From the NCBI GenBank assembly GCA_964640525.1, contig CAZXGS010000008.1, positions 17,283 to 81,282 of the forward strand: a stretch of 64,000 nucleotides of DNA. Reading direction: 5' to 3'. The notes below the pieces were generated by a model. The model had not been told where the DNA came from. It did no database searches and saw only the letters and a program-made list of their open reading frames with translations. The position numbers were made by a program, and so were the translations under genes. The stretch comes from SZAS-103 sp964640525 (lineage in GTDB: Bacteria > Pseudomonadota > Gammaproteobacteria > Xanthomonadales > Xanthomonadaceae). Shown piece by piece: positions 10,131 to 16,921 of this stretch; positions within the stretch are counted from its first letter, which is position 1, and every line of letters begins with the position of its first letter.

Positions 10131-11315
10131 TCAGCGATTGGCGAGGATCGCGGCCAGCGACTCGGCCTTGCCGATCAAAAACCCCTGCGCGTAACCACAG
10201 CCGATGCGGCCTAGCGCTGCCAACTGCTCGGCGGTCTCCACGCCCTCGACCACGAGATCGGCGCCGATCGCCTGCCCCATGGCCACGATCGCCCGCACGA
10301 TCTGCATCGCCCGCTCCGACGCCAGCATCTCGCGCACGAAGGCCTGATCGATCTTGATCGCGTCCACCGCCAGCCGATGCAACTGTGCCAGGTGCGCGTA
10401 GCGGGTGCCGAAGTCGTCCAGCGACACGCCGATGCCCTGGGCATGGCAGTCGTCAATGACCTGTGCGACCTGCGCGGGGTCCAGAGCCTGGCTCTCGGTG
10501 ATCTCGACCTTGATGCAGCCCAGCGGCAGTTGCAGTGCATCGCGTCGGGCGACGATCCCGCGAATCAGACCCGGCGCGGCCAACTGGCGCGCGGAGACGT
10601 TCACCGCCACGAACGGCATCGGATCATCGCGCAGCGCATCCAGCGCGGCGCAGGCGGCGTCGAAGACGTACTCCCCGACCGGCATGATCAACGAGGTCTC
10701 CTCGGCAAGGCGAATGAACTCTTCCGGGTCCACCGCACCGAGGCCAGGGTGATTCCATCGCACCAATGCCTCGTACCCGACGATGCGGCCGCTGGCAATT
10801 TCCAGGATCGGTTGGTAGCAGACTTCCAGCTTGCGCTCCAGCAGGGCCTCGCGCAGCTCGTCCTCGAGCCGGAACTTGCTGGAACCGTGGTCGTCGCGGT
10901 CGGGCGCGTCCTCGAGCATCTCGGGCTCGACGGCGCCGCGAAGCATCCGCAGCATCCGTCGGTTCCGCTTCATCTGGCCTTCCAGCACCATCCGCAGGAT
11001 CGGATCGGCGCCGGTCAGGCGCTCGCGCAACTGGTCGCTGTCGATCGCCAGGACGTCGGCCGCATCGGACACCACCACGGCGTCCACGAGGTAGTTGGTC
11101 CTTTCGATTGCCGCCATGTCGCCGACCAGATCACCGCGTCCCAAGCGGGCCAGCACAACCGCTTTGGGCGTACCGCCAGCACGCCCCGGACGGGTTCCGC
11201 GCAGCTCGACGATCCCGCCCTCGATCAGGTATCCGGCCCTGGGCTGTTCCCCGTGGCGAAACAGGTAATCACCGCCCTTCAGGCTGAGCCGCGGCACGAT
11301 CGATCTCCATCGCAC
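10131..11315 (-). CDS. cNMP-binding-like domain/EAL phosphodiesterase
   Basis: A 394-residue regulator. Residues 5-115 look like a cyclic-nucleotide-binding (CRP-type) jelly roll with GGDYLFRHGEQPRAGYLIEGG and GDLVGDMAAI. A linker rich in Arg/Met follows. Residues 150-394 are an EAL domain. Catalytic residues appear intact: E182 in EALVR, N239, E271, D300-D301 in DDFG, K321 and E357. It should therefore hydrolyse c-di-GMP unless regulation says otherwise. The start is a GTG at 11315, or another GTG at 11297. It lies 62 bp after pilQ on the same strand, just past a terminator hairpin. That position suggests a link between c-di-GMP and type IV pili, as with FimX-like proteins, but this is inference. 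Confidence 0.9.
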   Translation of the reverse strand: MRWRSIVPRLSLKGGDYLFRHGEQPRAGYLIEGGIVELRGTRPGRAGGTPKAVVLARLGRGDLVGDMAAIERTNYLVDAVVVSDAADVLAIDSDQLRERLTGADPILRMVLEGQMKRNRRMLRMLRGAVEPEMLEDAPDRDDHGSSKFRLEDELREALLERKLEVCYQPILEIASGRIVGYEALVRWNHPGLGAVDPEEFIRLAEETSLIMPVGEYVFDAACAALDALRDDPMPFVAVNVSARQLAAPGLIRGIVARRDALQLPLGCIKVEITESQALDPAQVAQVIDDCHAQGIGVSLDDFGTRYAHLAQLHRLAVDAIKIDQAFVREMLASERAMQIVRAIVAMGQAIGADLVVEGVETAEQLAALGRIGCGYAQGFLIGKAESLAAILANR

Positions 11316-11318
11316 GGA

Positions 11319-11344
11319 AAAGGAAAGGGCCGCAAAGCGGCCCT
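11319..11344 (-). terminator. Hairpin terminator after pilQ
   Basis: Read on the minus strand, AGGGCCGC, a TTT loop, GCGGCCCT and then TTCCTTTTCC form an 8-bp GC stem with a T-rich tail. It lies between the pilQ stop (11377) and the GTG start of the EAL gene (11315). It should reduce read-through from the pil operon into the EAL gene. Confidence 0.7.
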
Positions 11345-11376
11345 CTCCGGTGTTGCTTGCAGCAAATCCGTCACCG

Positions 11377-13668
11377 TCAGTTGCGCTGCTTGACGTCGAG
11401 GATCTTCGGCGTCACGAACACCAGCAACTCGGCCTTGCTCGCGGTGTGGTTCTTGCTGCGGAACAGGAAGCCGAGCCCCGGCAGGTCACCCAGGAACGGC
11501 ACCTTGTTCATGTCGTCACGCTTGCTGAACTCGTACACGCCACCGACCACGACGGTCTGCCCGGAATCGACCAGCGCCGCAGTGGTGATCTGCCGCTTGG
11601 TGATCTGCGGCACGTCGCCGTAACTTGGCACCGTGATGAAGCCTTTCAGCTCGTCCTTGGTGATGTCCAGGTCCATGTACACGCGGTTGTCGTGCGTGAT
11701 GGTCGGGGTCACCTTCAGCTCCAGCACGACGTCCTTGAACTGGACGTTGGCCTGCGCACCACCGCCGCCACTACCGCCGCTGGTGGTGACGTAGCCGATT
11801 TCGTCACCCTGCTTGATGTCGGCCATCCGCTGGTTGCTGGTGATGACACGCGGGTTGGAGATCACCTCGCCGCGTCCCTCGGTCTGCAAGGCGGTCAATT
11901 CCAGATCCAGCGCATGACTGCCGCGCAGAATACTGAAGGCCATGCTCCCGGCGGCGCCTGTGATCGGCAGGTTCACGTTCAAGCCATGGGTGATGCTTGG
12001 CACGGTGATGGTCGGCAGCGCCACCGCAGCGATCTGCGCCGGGGTCGGATTGGGACCCAGTGCCGCAATCGCAGCGTTGTACGTCGCGATCGCTGATGCG
12101 TTTGCGACGTCGGCGCTCGTCACCGAACCCTGAGTCGCCAGGGTATTGCCGATGCTGTCACCCCAACTGGTAATGGTCTTGGAGCCGTCGTTGAAGCCGC
12201 TGATCCCAAGCCTGGCGCCAATTTCACGCGCAAAGTCCTCGTTGGCGATGACGATCCGCGCCTCGATCAGCACCTGGTCGACCGGGCGATCCAGCACCGT
12301 GACCAGCTTCTTGATGTCATCCACCTTGCGCGGCAGATCGGTCAACAGCAGTGTGTTGCTGCGCTTGTCGAAACTGACACTGCCACGGTCGGACAGGAAA
12401 CCACGCTGCTGGTTGCCGGATGAATTGCCGCCCGAATTGTTGGACTTGGCGCCGTCCGTCAGCAGCTTGGCGATGTCTTCGGCACTGCCGTAGTTGATCG
12501 GAATGTACTCGGTGACCGTAGGCGCGCGCTCCTCGATCGCAATGCGCGCATCCTCCAGCGACTGCTCGTAGTCGGCCAGTTCCTTCTGCGGCGCCACCCA
12601 CACCACGCCGCCGTCACGCCGCTTGTCCAGTCCCTTGGCGCGCAGCACCACATCCAGCGCCTGATCCCACGGCACGTTGATCAGCCGCAGCGTCACGTTG
12701 CCGGTGACCGAGTCTGCCGCCACCACGTTCAGGCCGGACTCCTCGGCGATCAACTGCAGCACGGTGCGCACCGGCACGTCCTGGAAGTTGAAGGTCGCCG
12801 GCTTGCCGGTGTACTTCTTCGCCGTACCCGCTCCGATGCGTCCGGAATCGGCCACGGCACCGCCCGCATCAACCTTCTTCGGGTTGACCTCGATGACGTA
12901 CTCGTTGCCCATCTGGTAGGCGGAGGCGCTGAAGCCACCGCCGGTGTCGATCACCAGTCGCGTACCGCCCGCCTGCTCGCGCGCATCGATCGACCGCACC
13001 GGGGTCGCGAAATCGCTCACGTCCAAGTGCTTGGCCAGATTGGCCGGGATCATCGCGTTGCTGACATCGATCATCACCCGCGAGCCTTCCACGTGCATGT
13101 CGGCGGCAGCGCCATCACCGCTGAACTTGAGCACGATCCGACCTGCGCCGTCCTGGCCGCGACGGAAGTCCACGTTGGACACGCTCAGTGCGCCGGCGAC
13201 CCGACGCGACGGATCAACGGTATTGGCCATCACCGGGCCCTTCACCTTCGCACCGGAGTCAGCCACGTTCAGGATCAGGCGATTGCCCTCGATCCTGGAC
13301 TTGTAGGCCGCCTGCCTGAACAGATCGACCATGACCCGCGTGCGACCGTTGGCCTGGGCGGCCGACAGCGTGCTTGCCGAGCCATCGCCGATCAGAACCT
13401 TGTGCCCGGCCAAGCCGTTCTGGGTGTCGGGCAGGTCGATCGCGATCCGCGGCGGACCGTCCGTGGTGAAAACCTGCGCGTCGGCGACCGGGTGTGCGAA
13501 CTTCAAGGTGATGTCCACCCCGCCTTTTGCACCGGGGGCATGGGTGACCTGCTGCAGCACATTCGACGCACAGGCGGGGAATGCACTGCTGAGCAGCCAG
13601 ACGCCCAAGCCCAGCGCCGCAGTGGCGCGCGACCGGTTGATCCGGCGGGTGACTTTGTTTGCGCTCAT
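11377..13668 (-). CDS. pilQ: Type IV pilus secretin PilQ
   Basis: Outer-membrane secretin ring through which the type IV pilus passes, 763 residues. It has a signal peptide (about 15-35). Two AMIN domains (about 40-130 and 165-265) bind peptidoglycan in this family. A short secretin/TonB N domain (FNFQDVPVRTVLQLIAEES), an N1-like domain and the C-terminal secretin domain follow, the last with VPFLGDLPGLGFLFRSK and a final VFVTPKIL. An insert rich in Ala/Pro lies near 525-560 in the secretin gate region. The ATG at 13668 is 15 nt after the pilP stop. It is the last gene of pilMNOPQ and is followed by a terminator hairpin. Confidence 0.97.
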   Translation of the reverse strand: MSANKVTRRINRSRATAALGLGVWLLSSAFPACASNVLQQVTHAPGAKGGVDITLKFAHPVADAQVFTTDGPPRIAIDLPDTQNGLAGHKVLIGDGSASTLSAAQANGRTRVMVDLFRQAAYKSRIEGNRLILNVADSGAKVKGPVMANTVDPSRRVAGALSVSNVDFRRGQDGAGRIVLKFSGDGAAADMHVEGSRVMIDVSNAMIPANLAKHLDVSDFATPVRSIDAREQAGGTRLVIDTGGGFSASAYQMGNEYVIEVNPKKVDAGGAVADSGRIGAGTAKKYTGKPATFNFQDVPVRTVLQLIAEESGLNVVAADSVTGNVTLRLINVPWDQALDVVLRAKGLDKRRDGGVVWVAPQKELADYEQSLEDARIAIEERAPTVTEYIPINYGSAEDIAKLLTDGAKSNNSGGNSSGNQQRGFLSDRGSVSFDKRSNTLLLTDLPRKVDDIKKLVTVLDRPVDQVLIEARIVIANEDFAREIGARLGISGFNDGSKTITSWGDSIGNTLATQGSVTSADVANASAIATYNAAIAALGPNPTPAQIAAVALPTITVPSITHGLNVNLPITGAAGSMAFSILRGSHALDLELTALQTEGRGEVISNPRVITSNQRMADIKQGDEIGYVTTSGGSGGGGAQANVQFKDVVLELKVTPTITHDNRVYMDLDITKDELKGFITVPSYGDVPQITKRQITTAALVDSGQTVVVGGVYEFSKRDDMNKVPFLGDLPGLGFLFRSKNHTASKAELLVFVTPKILDVKQRN

Positions 13669-13683
13669 CTTGCTACTCCCCGA

Positions 13684-14220
13684 TCATTGATTTGGTAAGC
13701 TGATGGATGCCGGCCGTTCGATCCAGCCACCCGCCCCATCCGACACCAGCTCGGTGATGTTGATCTTCGTGGGTGTCACTTCGATCACCTTGCCGTCGTT
13801 CTGGCCGAGATAGTTGCCTGGAACGACGCGATGCGTCACTCGATCCGGCGACATGACCAAGGCAACAATGTGGCTGCCCGAGCCCAAGGTACCGTTCATC
13901 ACCAAGCTGTCCAGCGGAAAAGCCTCGAGAGGCTGCTTGGGACGGTTCGGTTCAGGCCTGGGCCCGGTGTTGCCCTTGCCTTGGTCGTTGGGCGCCGAGA
14001 ATGGATCCCGCAGACCTTGATCCTTGTACACGAATGTTTCGAACTGCTGCATCGGCGGCACGGTATCCAGTGGCGGGCCCGGCTTGGCCTTGATCTGGGC
14101 CGCGTAGGTTTCAAGATTCGGATCGGAGGTGATCCCGCGCCCGCAGCCACCCAAGGTCGCCGCGATCGCGACCGGAACGATGCAACGCACTACGACGTTT
14201 CGCAGACCAGTCATCTTCAC
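13684..14220 (-). CDS. pilP: Type IV pilus lipoprotein PilP
   Basis: Inner-membrane lipoprotein that links the PilN-PilO dimer to the PilQ secretin, 178 residues. The signal peptide ends in a lipobox ATLGGC, with the lipidated cysteine at 26. The rest shows the PilP segments YKDQGLRDPFSAP and the C-terminal beta-sandwich with VVPGNYLGQNDGKV. A GTG at 14220 overlaps the pilO stop (GTGA) and is preferred; an ATG two codons later (14214) would make little difference. It has the usual family length and sits in the conserved order between pilO and pilQ. Confidence 0.96.
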   Translation of the reverse strand: MKMTGLRNVVVRCIVPVAIAATLGGCGRGITSDPNLETYAAQIKAKPGPPLDTVPPMQQFETFVYKDQGLRDPFSAPNDQGKGNTGPRPEPNRPKQPLEAFPLDSLVMNGTLGSGSHIVALVMSPDRVTHRVVPGNYLGQNDGKVIEVTPTKINITELVSDGAGGWIERPASISLPNQ

Positions 14221-14894
14221 TTACCCCCTGCCGGTGGCGTGGTCGGCGCGTCCGCCGCCGCTGACGCCGCGGCGGTTTCGTCTTCGTCCAGATAGCGGTA
14301 GGTCTTCACCGTACCTTCCAGCGTCAGGCTGCCTGCGCCGCCATTCTTGTCGCTCTTGTCGGTCGGCTTGAGCGAAATGTCCTGCATGGTGAGGATGACA
14401 ACTCGCGGCAAGGACGCGACGCCGCTCATGAACGCACCAAACTGGTGGTACGTCCCGACCATGCGCAACTGGATTGGCTTCTCCGCGTAGAACTCCTGCT
14501 TGCTTTCGTCACCAGGCTTGAACAGCTCGTTGACGATGCCGGTCGCCAGCGCGGTTTGCGAGATGTCGACGATCAGGTCCGGCATATCCGTTTTGCCAGG
14601 CAACTGACGCATCATCTGCTGGAGCATTTCCTCCATCTGCGCCAGTTGGATCTTGAGTGGCTCCAGATTGGCCGCACGCCCCGCCTTGTCCTCGAACGTC
14701 ACCTTCAGAGACGCTTCGTTTTGCTCCAACCCTGTCAGCTGCTCGATCTGGCCCTTGATGAGCGCGTAATAGAAGATCGCCACGATGGCCACGATCACGG
14801 CCGCGCAAGCGCCATACTTGACCGCATCCGGCCACGATCCCGGATTGTTCCAGTCGATGTTGCTGAGGTCGACTTTTTTCTTTTGGGTACTCAC
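14217..14894 (-). CDS. pilO: Type IV pilus inner-membrane protein PilO
   Basis: A 225-residue bitopic protein that pairs with PilN in the inner-membrane alignment complex. It has a cytoplasmic N-terminus with several lysines, a transmembrane helix at about 28-46, a periplasmic coiled-coil (about 50-100) and a ferredoxin-like C-terminal domain (GTYHQFGAFMSGVASLPRVV). An Ala/Pro-rich tail follows. The GTG at 14894 overlaps the pilN stop (GTGA), which fixes the start. Its own stop overlaps the pilP GTG. These overlaps imply coupled synthesis of PilN, PilO and PilP. Confidence 0.96.
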   Translation of the reverse strand: MSTQKKKVDLSNIDWNNPGSWPDAVKYGACAAVIVAIVAIFYYALIKGQIEQLTGLEQNEASLKVTFEDKAGRAANLEPLKIQLAQMEEMLQQMMRQLPGKTDMPDLIVDISQTALATGIVNELFKPGDESKQEFYAEKPIQLRMVGTYHQFGAFMSGVASLPRVVILTMQDISLKPTDKSDKNGGAGSLTLEGTVKTYRYLDEDETAAASAAADAPTTPPAGGK

Positions 14895-15622
14895 GGGGTC
14901 GCCCCTCCCTTGCTGCTGGCTGCGGATGCAGGCACTGCGGGCGACGGTACGGCCGCTGCCGATGCGGGAGGTTGCGTTGCGGCGCTGTCGCCGGGCCCGC
15001 TTGCCGCACCCGGAGCCGGTTTCACCAGCGGCTTGCCATCCGGACCCAGAACCGGCTGTCCATCCGGGCCAAGGACTTGCCCGGGCTTGGTCAAGGTCAG
15101 CGCCAGAGTGAACTGATACGGCAAGGTCTTGTCGTCGCTACCGGCCTCGATCACATTCAGGTCTGGACTGGTCATCCATCCTGATGCTTCGATATTGCGC
15201 ATGTAAGCGCTGACCCTGGCGTTGGACTGCGAATATCCCTGCAGTGTCAGCCTGTTGCCATCCTGCTTGACCGAACTCAAGCGAACGCCGTCGGGAATCG
15301 TCTTCACCAGCTCATCGAACAGATGCACCATCTGGGAGCGATTGGCCTGGAGCTGCTCGATGACACCCTTGCGACGCAGCAAGGTTTCCTTCTTCTTGTC
15401 GAGAATCTCGATTTCCTTGATCTTCGCGTCCAACTGCGTGATCTGGTCCTGCAGGAAGGCATTGCGGGCATTCTGGCCCTCGATCTGCTGGTTGTAATAG
15501 ACCCAACCACCCAGACCGATCACCAGCGCCGCGGCGACCGCGACGCCCAGCATCACGAAGAACGCCTGCTGGCGTTCCTTGCGGCGCTCGGCGCGCCATG
15601 GAAGGAGATTGACCTTGGCCAT
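14891..15622 (-). CDS. pilN: Type IV pilus inner-membrane protein PilN
   Basis: A 243-residue partner of PilM and PilO. The N-terminal motif MAKVNLLPWR (1-10) is the conserved PilM-binding peptide. A membrane helix at about 22-42, a coiled-coil (about 48-95) and a ferredoxin-like periplasmic domain follow. The C-terminus is unusual: a direct repeat LGPDGQPVLGPDGKPLV (about 184-200), then an Ala/Pro/Ser-rich tail of about 40 residues. The ATG at 15622 overlaps the pilM stop (ATGA), so the longer upstream frame is rejected. Confidence 0.96.
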   Translation of the reverse strand: MAKVNLLPWRAERRKERQQAFFVMLGVAVAAALVIGLGGWVYYNQQIEGQNARNAFLQDQITQLDAKIKEIEILDKKKETLLRRKGVIEQLQANRSQMVHLFDELVKTIPDGVRLSSVKQDGNRLTLQGYSQSNARVSAYMRNIEASGWMTSPDLNVIEAGSDDKTLPYQFTLALTLTKPGQVLGPDGQPVLGPDGKPLVKPAPGAASGPGDSAATQPPASAAAVPSPAVPASAASSKGGATP

Positions 15623-16680
15623 CAGTCGAAACTCCTCATGGCAAGTCCGCAGGCGATCATCAGCGCCGGGGCATCCTGTGCCAGGGCATTGGCCTGGACG
15701 CGGGGACCGAGCGACATGTTCGCCAGCGGGTTGGCTAGAACGGTGGGCACGCCGAGTTGTTCCTCGATCATGCCCGGCATGCCGGCGATGGAAGCGCAAC
15801 CGCCGGCCAGCACGATTTGGTCGACCCGATTGAACTCGCTGCCGGCGTAGAAGAACTGCAGGAGGCGGCTGATCTGCTGGACCATCGCTTCCTTGAACGG
15901 CTCGAGCACTTCGACCTCGTAACTCTCGGGCAGGCCGCCCTGGCGCTTGGCCAGCCCGGCTTCCTCGTAATTGAGGCCATAGCGACGCATCACCTCGTCG
16001 GTGAGTTGCTTGCCACCGAAGGTCTGCTCGCGGGTGTAGATGCTGCGCTGGTCGCGCAGCACGTTGAGGGTGGTGATCGTAGCGCCCACGTCGAGCAATG
16101 CGACCAATCCATCCTTGGGCACCGAGAGCTGGTCGGCGATCAGGCGGAACGCGTTTTCCATCGCGAACGCCTCGACATCCATCACCTTGGCAGTCAGGCC
16201 GCCCATCTCCAGCGCCGACTGCCGCAGCTCCACGTTCTCCGAACGCGAGGCCACCAGCAGCACCTGCAGGATCTCGGCATTCCCGGGCATCGGCCCGAGC
16301 ACCTCGAAATCCATGCTGACCTCATTGATCGGGTACGGGATGTACTGCGCGGCGTCGTACTGGATCTGATCCTCCAGCGCGTCGTCGTCCAGGTTGGCGG
16401 GCATGGTGATCAGCTTGGTGATCACCGCCGAGCCCGCTACCGCAGCCGCTGCATGCTTGGCACGGGTGCCGGAACGGCTGACCGCGCGTTTGATCGCCTC
16501 GCCGATCGCCTCGACCTCGACGATGGCCTTGTCGACCACGGCGTTGGACGGCAACGGCTCGACCGCGTAATGCTCCACGCGATAGCGGCCACCGCTCTGG
16601 CTGAGCTGCAGCAACTTGATGGCAGTGGAACTGATGTCGACGCCGACGAGCGGCGCCTGTGCACTTCCGAAGAGACCCAC
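15622..16680 (-). CDS. pilM: Type IV pilus actin-like ATPase PilM
   Basis: Cytoplasmic actin-like protein, 352 residues, that binds the PilN peptide and anchors the alignment complex. It shows the phosphate-binding segment VGVDISSTAIKLLQLSQ near the N-terminus, LLDVGATITTLNV in the middle and LAGGCASIAGMPGMIEEQLG near the end. The start is taken as GTG at 16680 (VGLFGSA), because GGGGAG lies 7 nt upstream and family members begin near here. An in-frame ATG at 16704 is the alternative. It is the first gene of pilMNOPQ, divergent from mrcA, with 241 bp between the two starts holding promoters for both. Confidence 0.96.
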   Translation of the reverse strand: MGLFGSAQAPLVGVDISSTAIKLLQLSQSGGRYRVEHYAVEPLPSNAVVDKAIVEVEAIGEAIKRAVSRSGTRAKHAAAAVAGSAVITKLITMPANLDDDALEDQIQYDAAQYIPYPINEVSMDFEVLGPMPGNAEILQVLLVASRSENVELRQSALEMGGLTAKVMDVEAFAMENAFRLIADQLSVPKDGLVALLDVGATITTLNVLRDQRSIYTREQTFGGKQLTDEVMRRYGLNYEEAGLAKRQGGLPESYEVEVLEPFKEAMVQQISRLLQFFYAGSEFNRVDQIVLAGGCASIAGMPGMIEEQLGVPTVLANPLANMSLGPRVQANALAQDAPALMIACGLAMRSFD

Positions 16681-16711
16681 GGTTTCTCCCCTTCCGACGG
16701 TCATTTGTCGG

Positions 16712-16725
16712 CGGTACATGTACCG
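16712..16725. promoter_or_regulatory. 14-bp perfect palindrome in pilM leader
   Basis: CGGTACATGTACCG is a perfect 14-bp palindrome. It lies between the proposed pilM -10 box and the pilM GTG. It could be a repressor or activator site, or a hairpin in the pilM leader. No regulator is identified. Confidence 0.4.
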
Positions 16726-16736
16726 GCCGTGACAAA

Positions 16737-16765
16737 GTAATAACGATTCGCTCACGAAATAGCAA
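16737..16765 (-). promoter_or_regulatory. Candidate sigma-70 promoter of pilMNOPQ
   Basis: On the minus strand TTGCTA (16765-16760) and TATTAC (16742-16737) are spaced by 17 bp. The surroundings are AT-rich for this genome. The leader to the GTG start is about 50 nt. Assigned by eye only. Confidence 0.45.
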
Positions 16766-16850
16766 GCGGGCAGCGCGAACTTTTTTCGCCGACCCGCCTC
16801 CGACCCCCTCCTCGGACCCTCCCGCCCCCTGACGGAAAGGCGGCTCGATC

Positions 16851-16879
16851 CCCTGAGCCGGCCGCCCACGTTCTATACT
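16851..16879 (+). promoter_or_regulatory. Candidate promoter of mrcA
   Basis: TATACT at 16874-16879 is a good -10 box, 42 bp before the mrcA ATG. The -35 region is weak (CTGAGC-like, about 16 bp upstream). This is the only AT-rich hexamer between the divergent genes in this orientation. Confidence 0.4.
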
Positions 16880-16921
16880 CCATAACCCCACATCCTGCAA
16901 ACCACCGGACGAATTCCAGGG

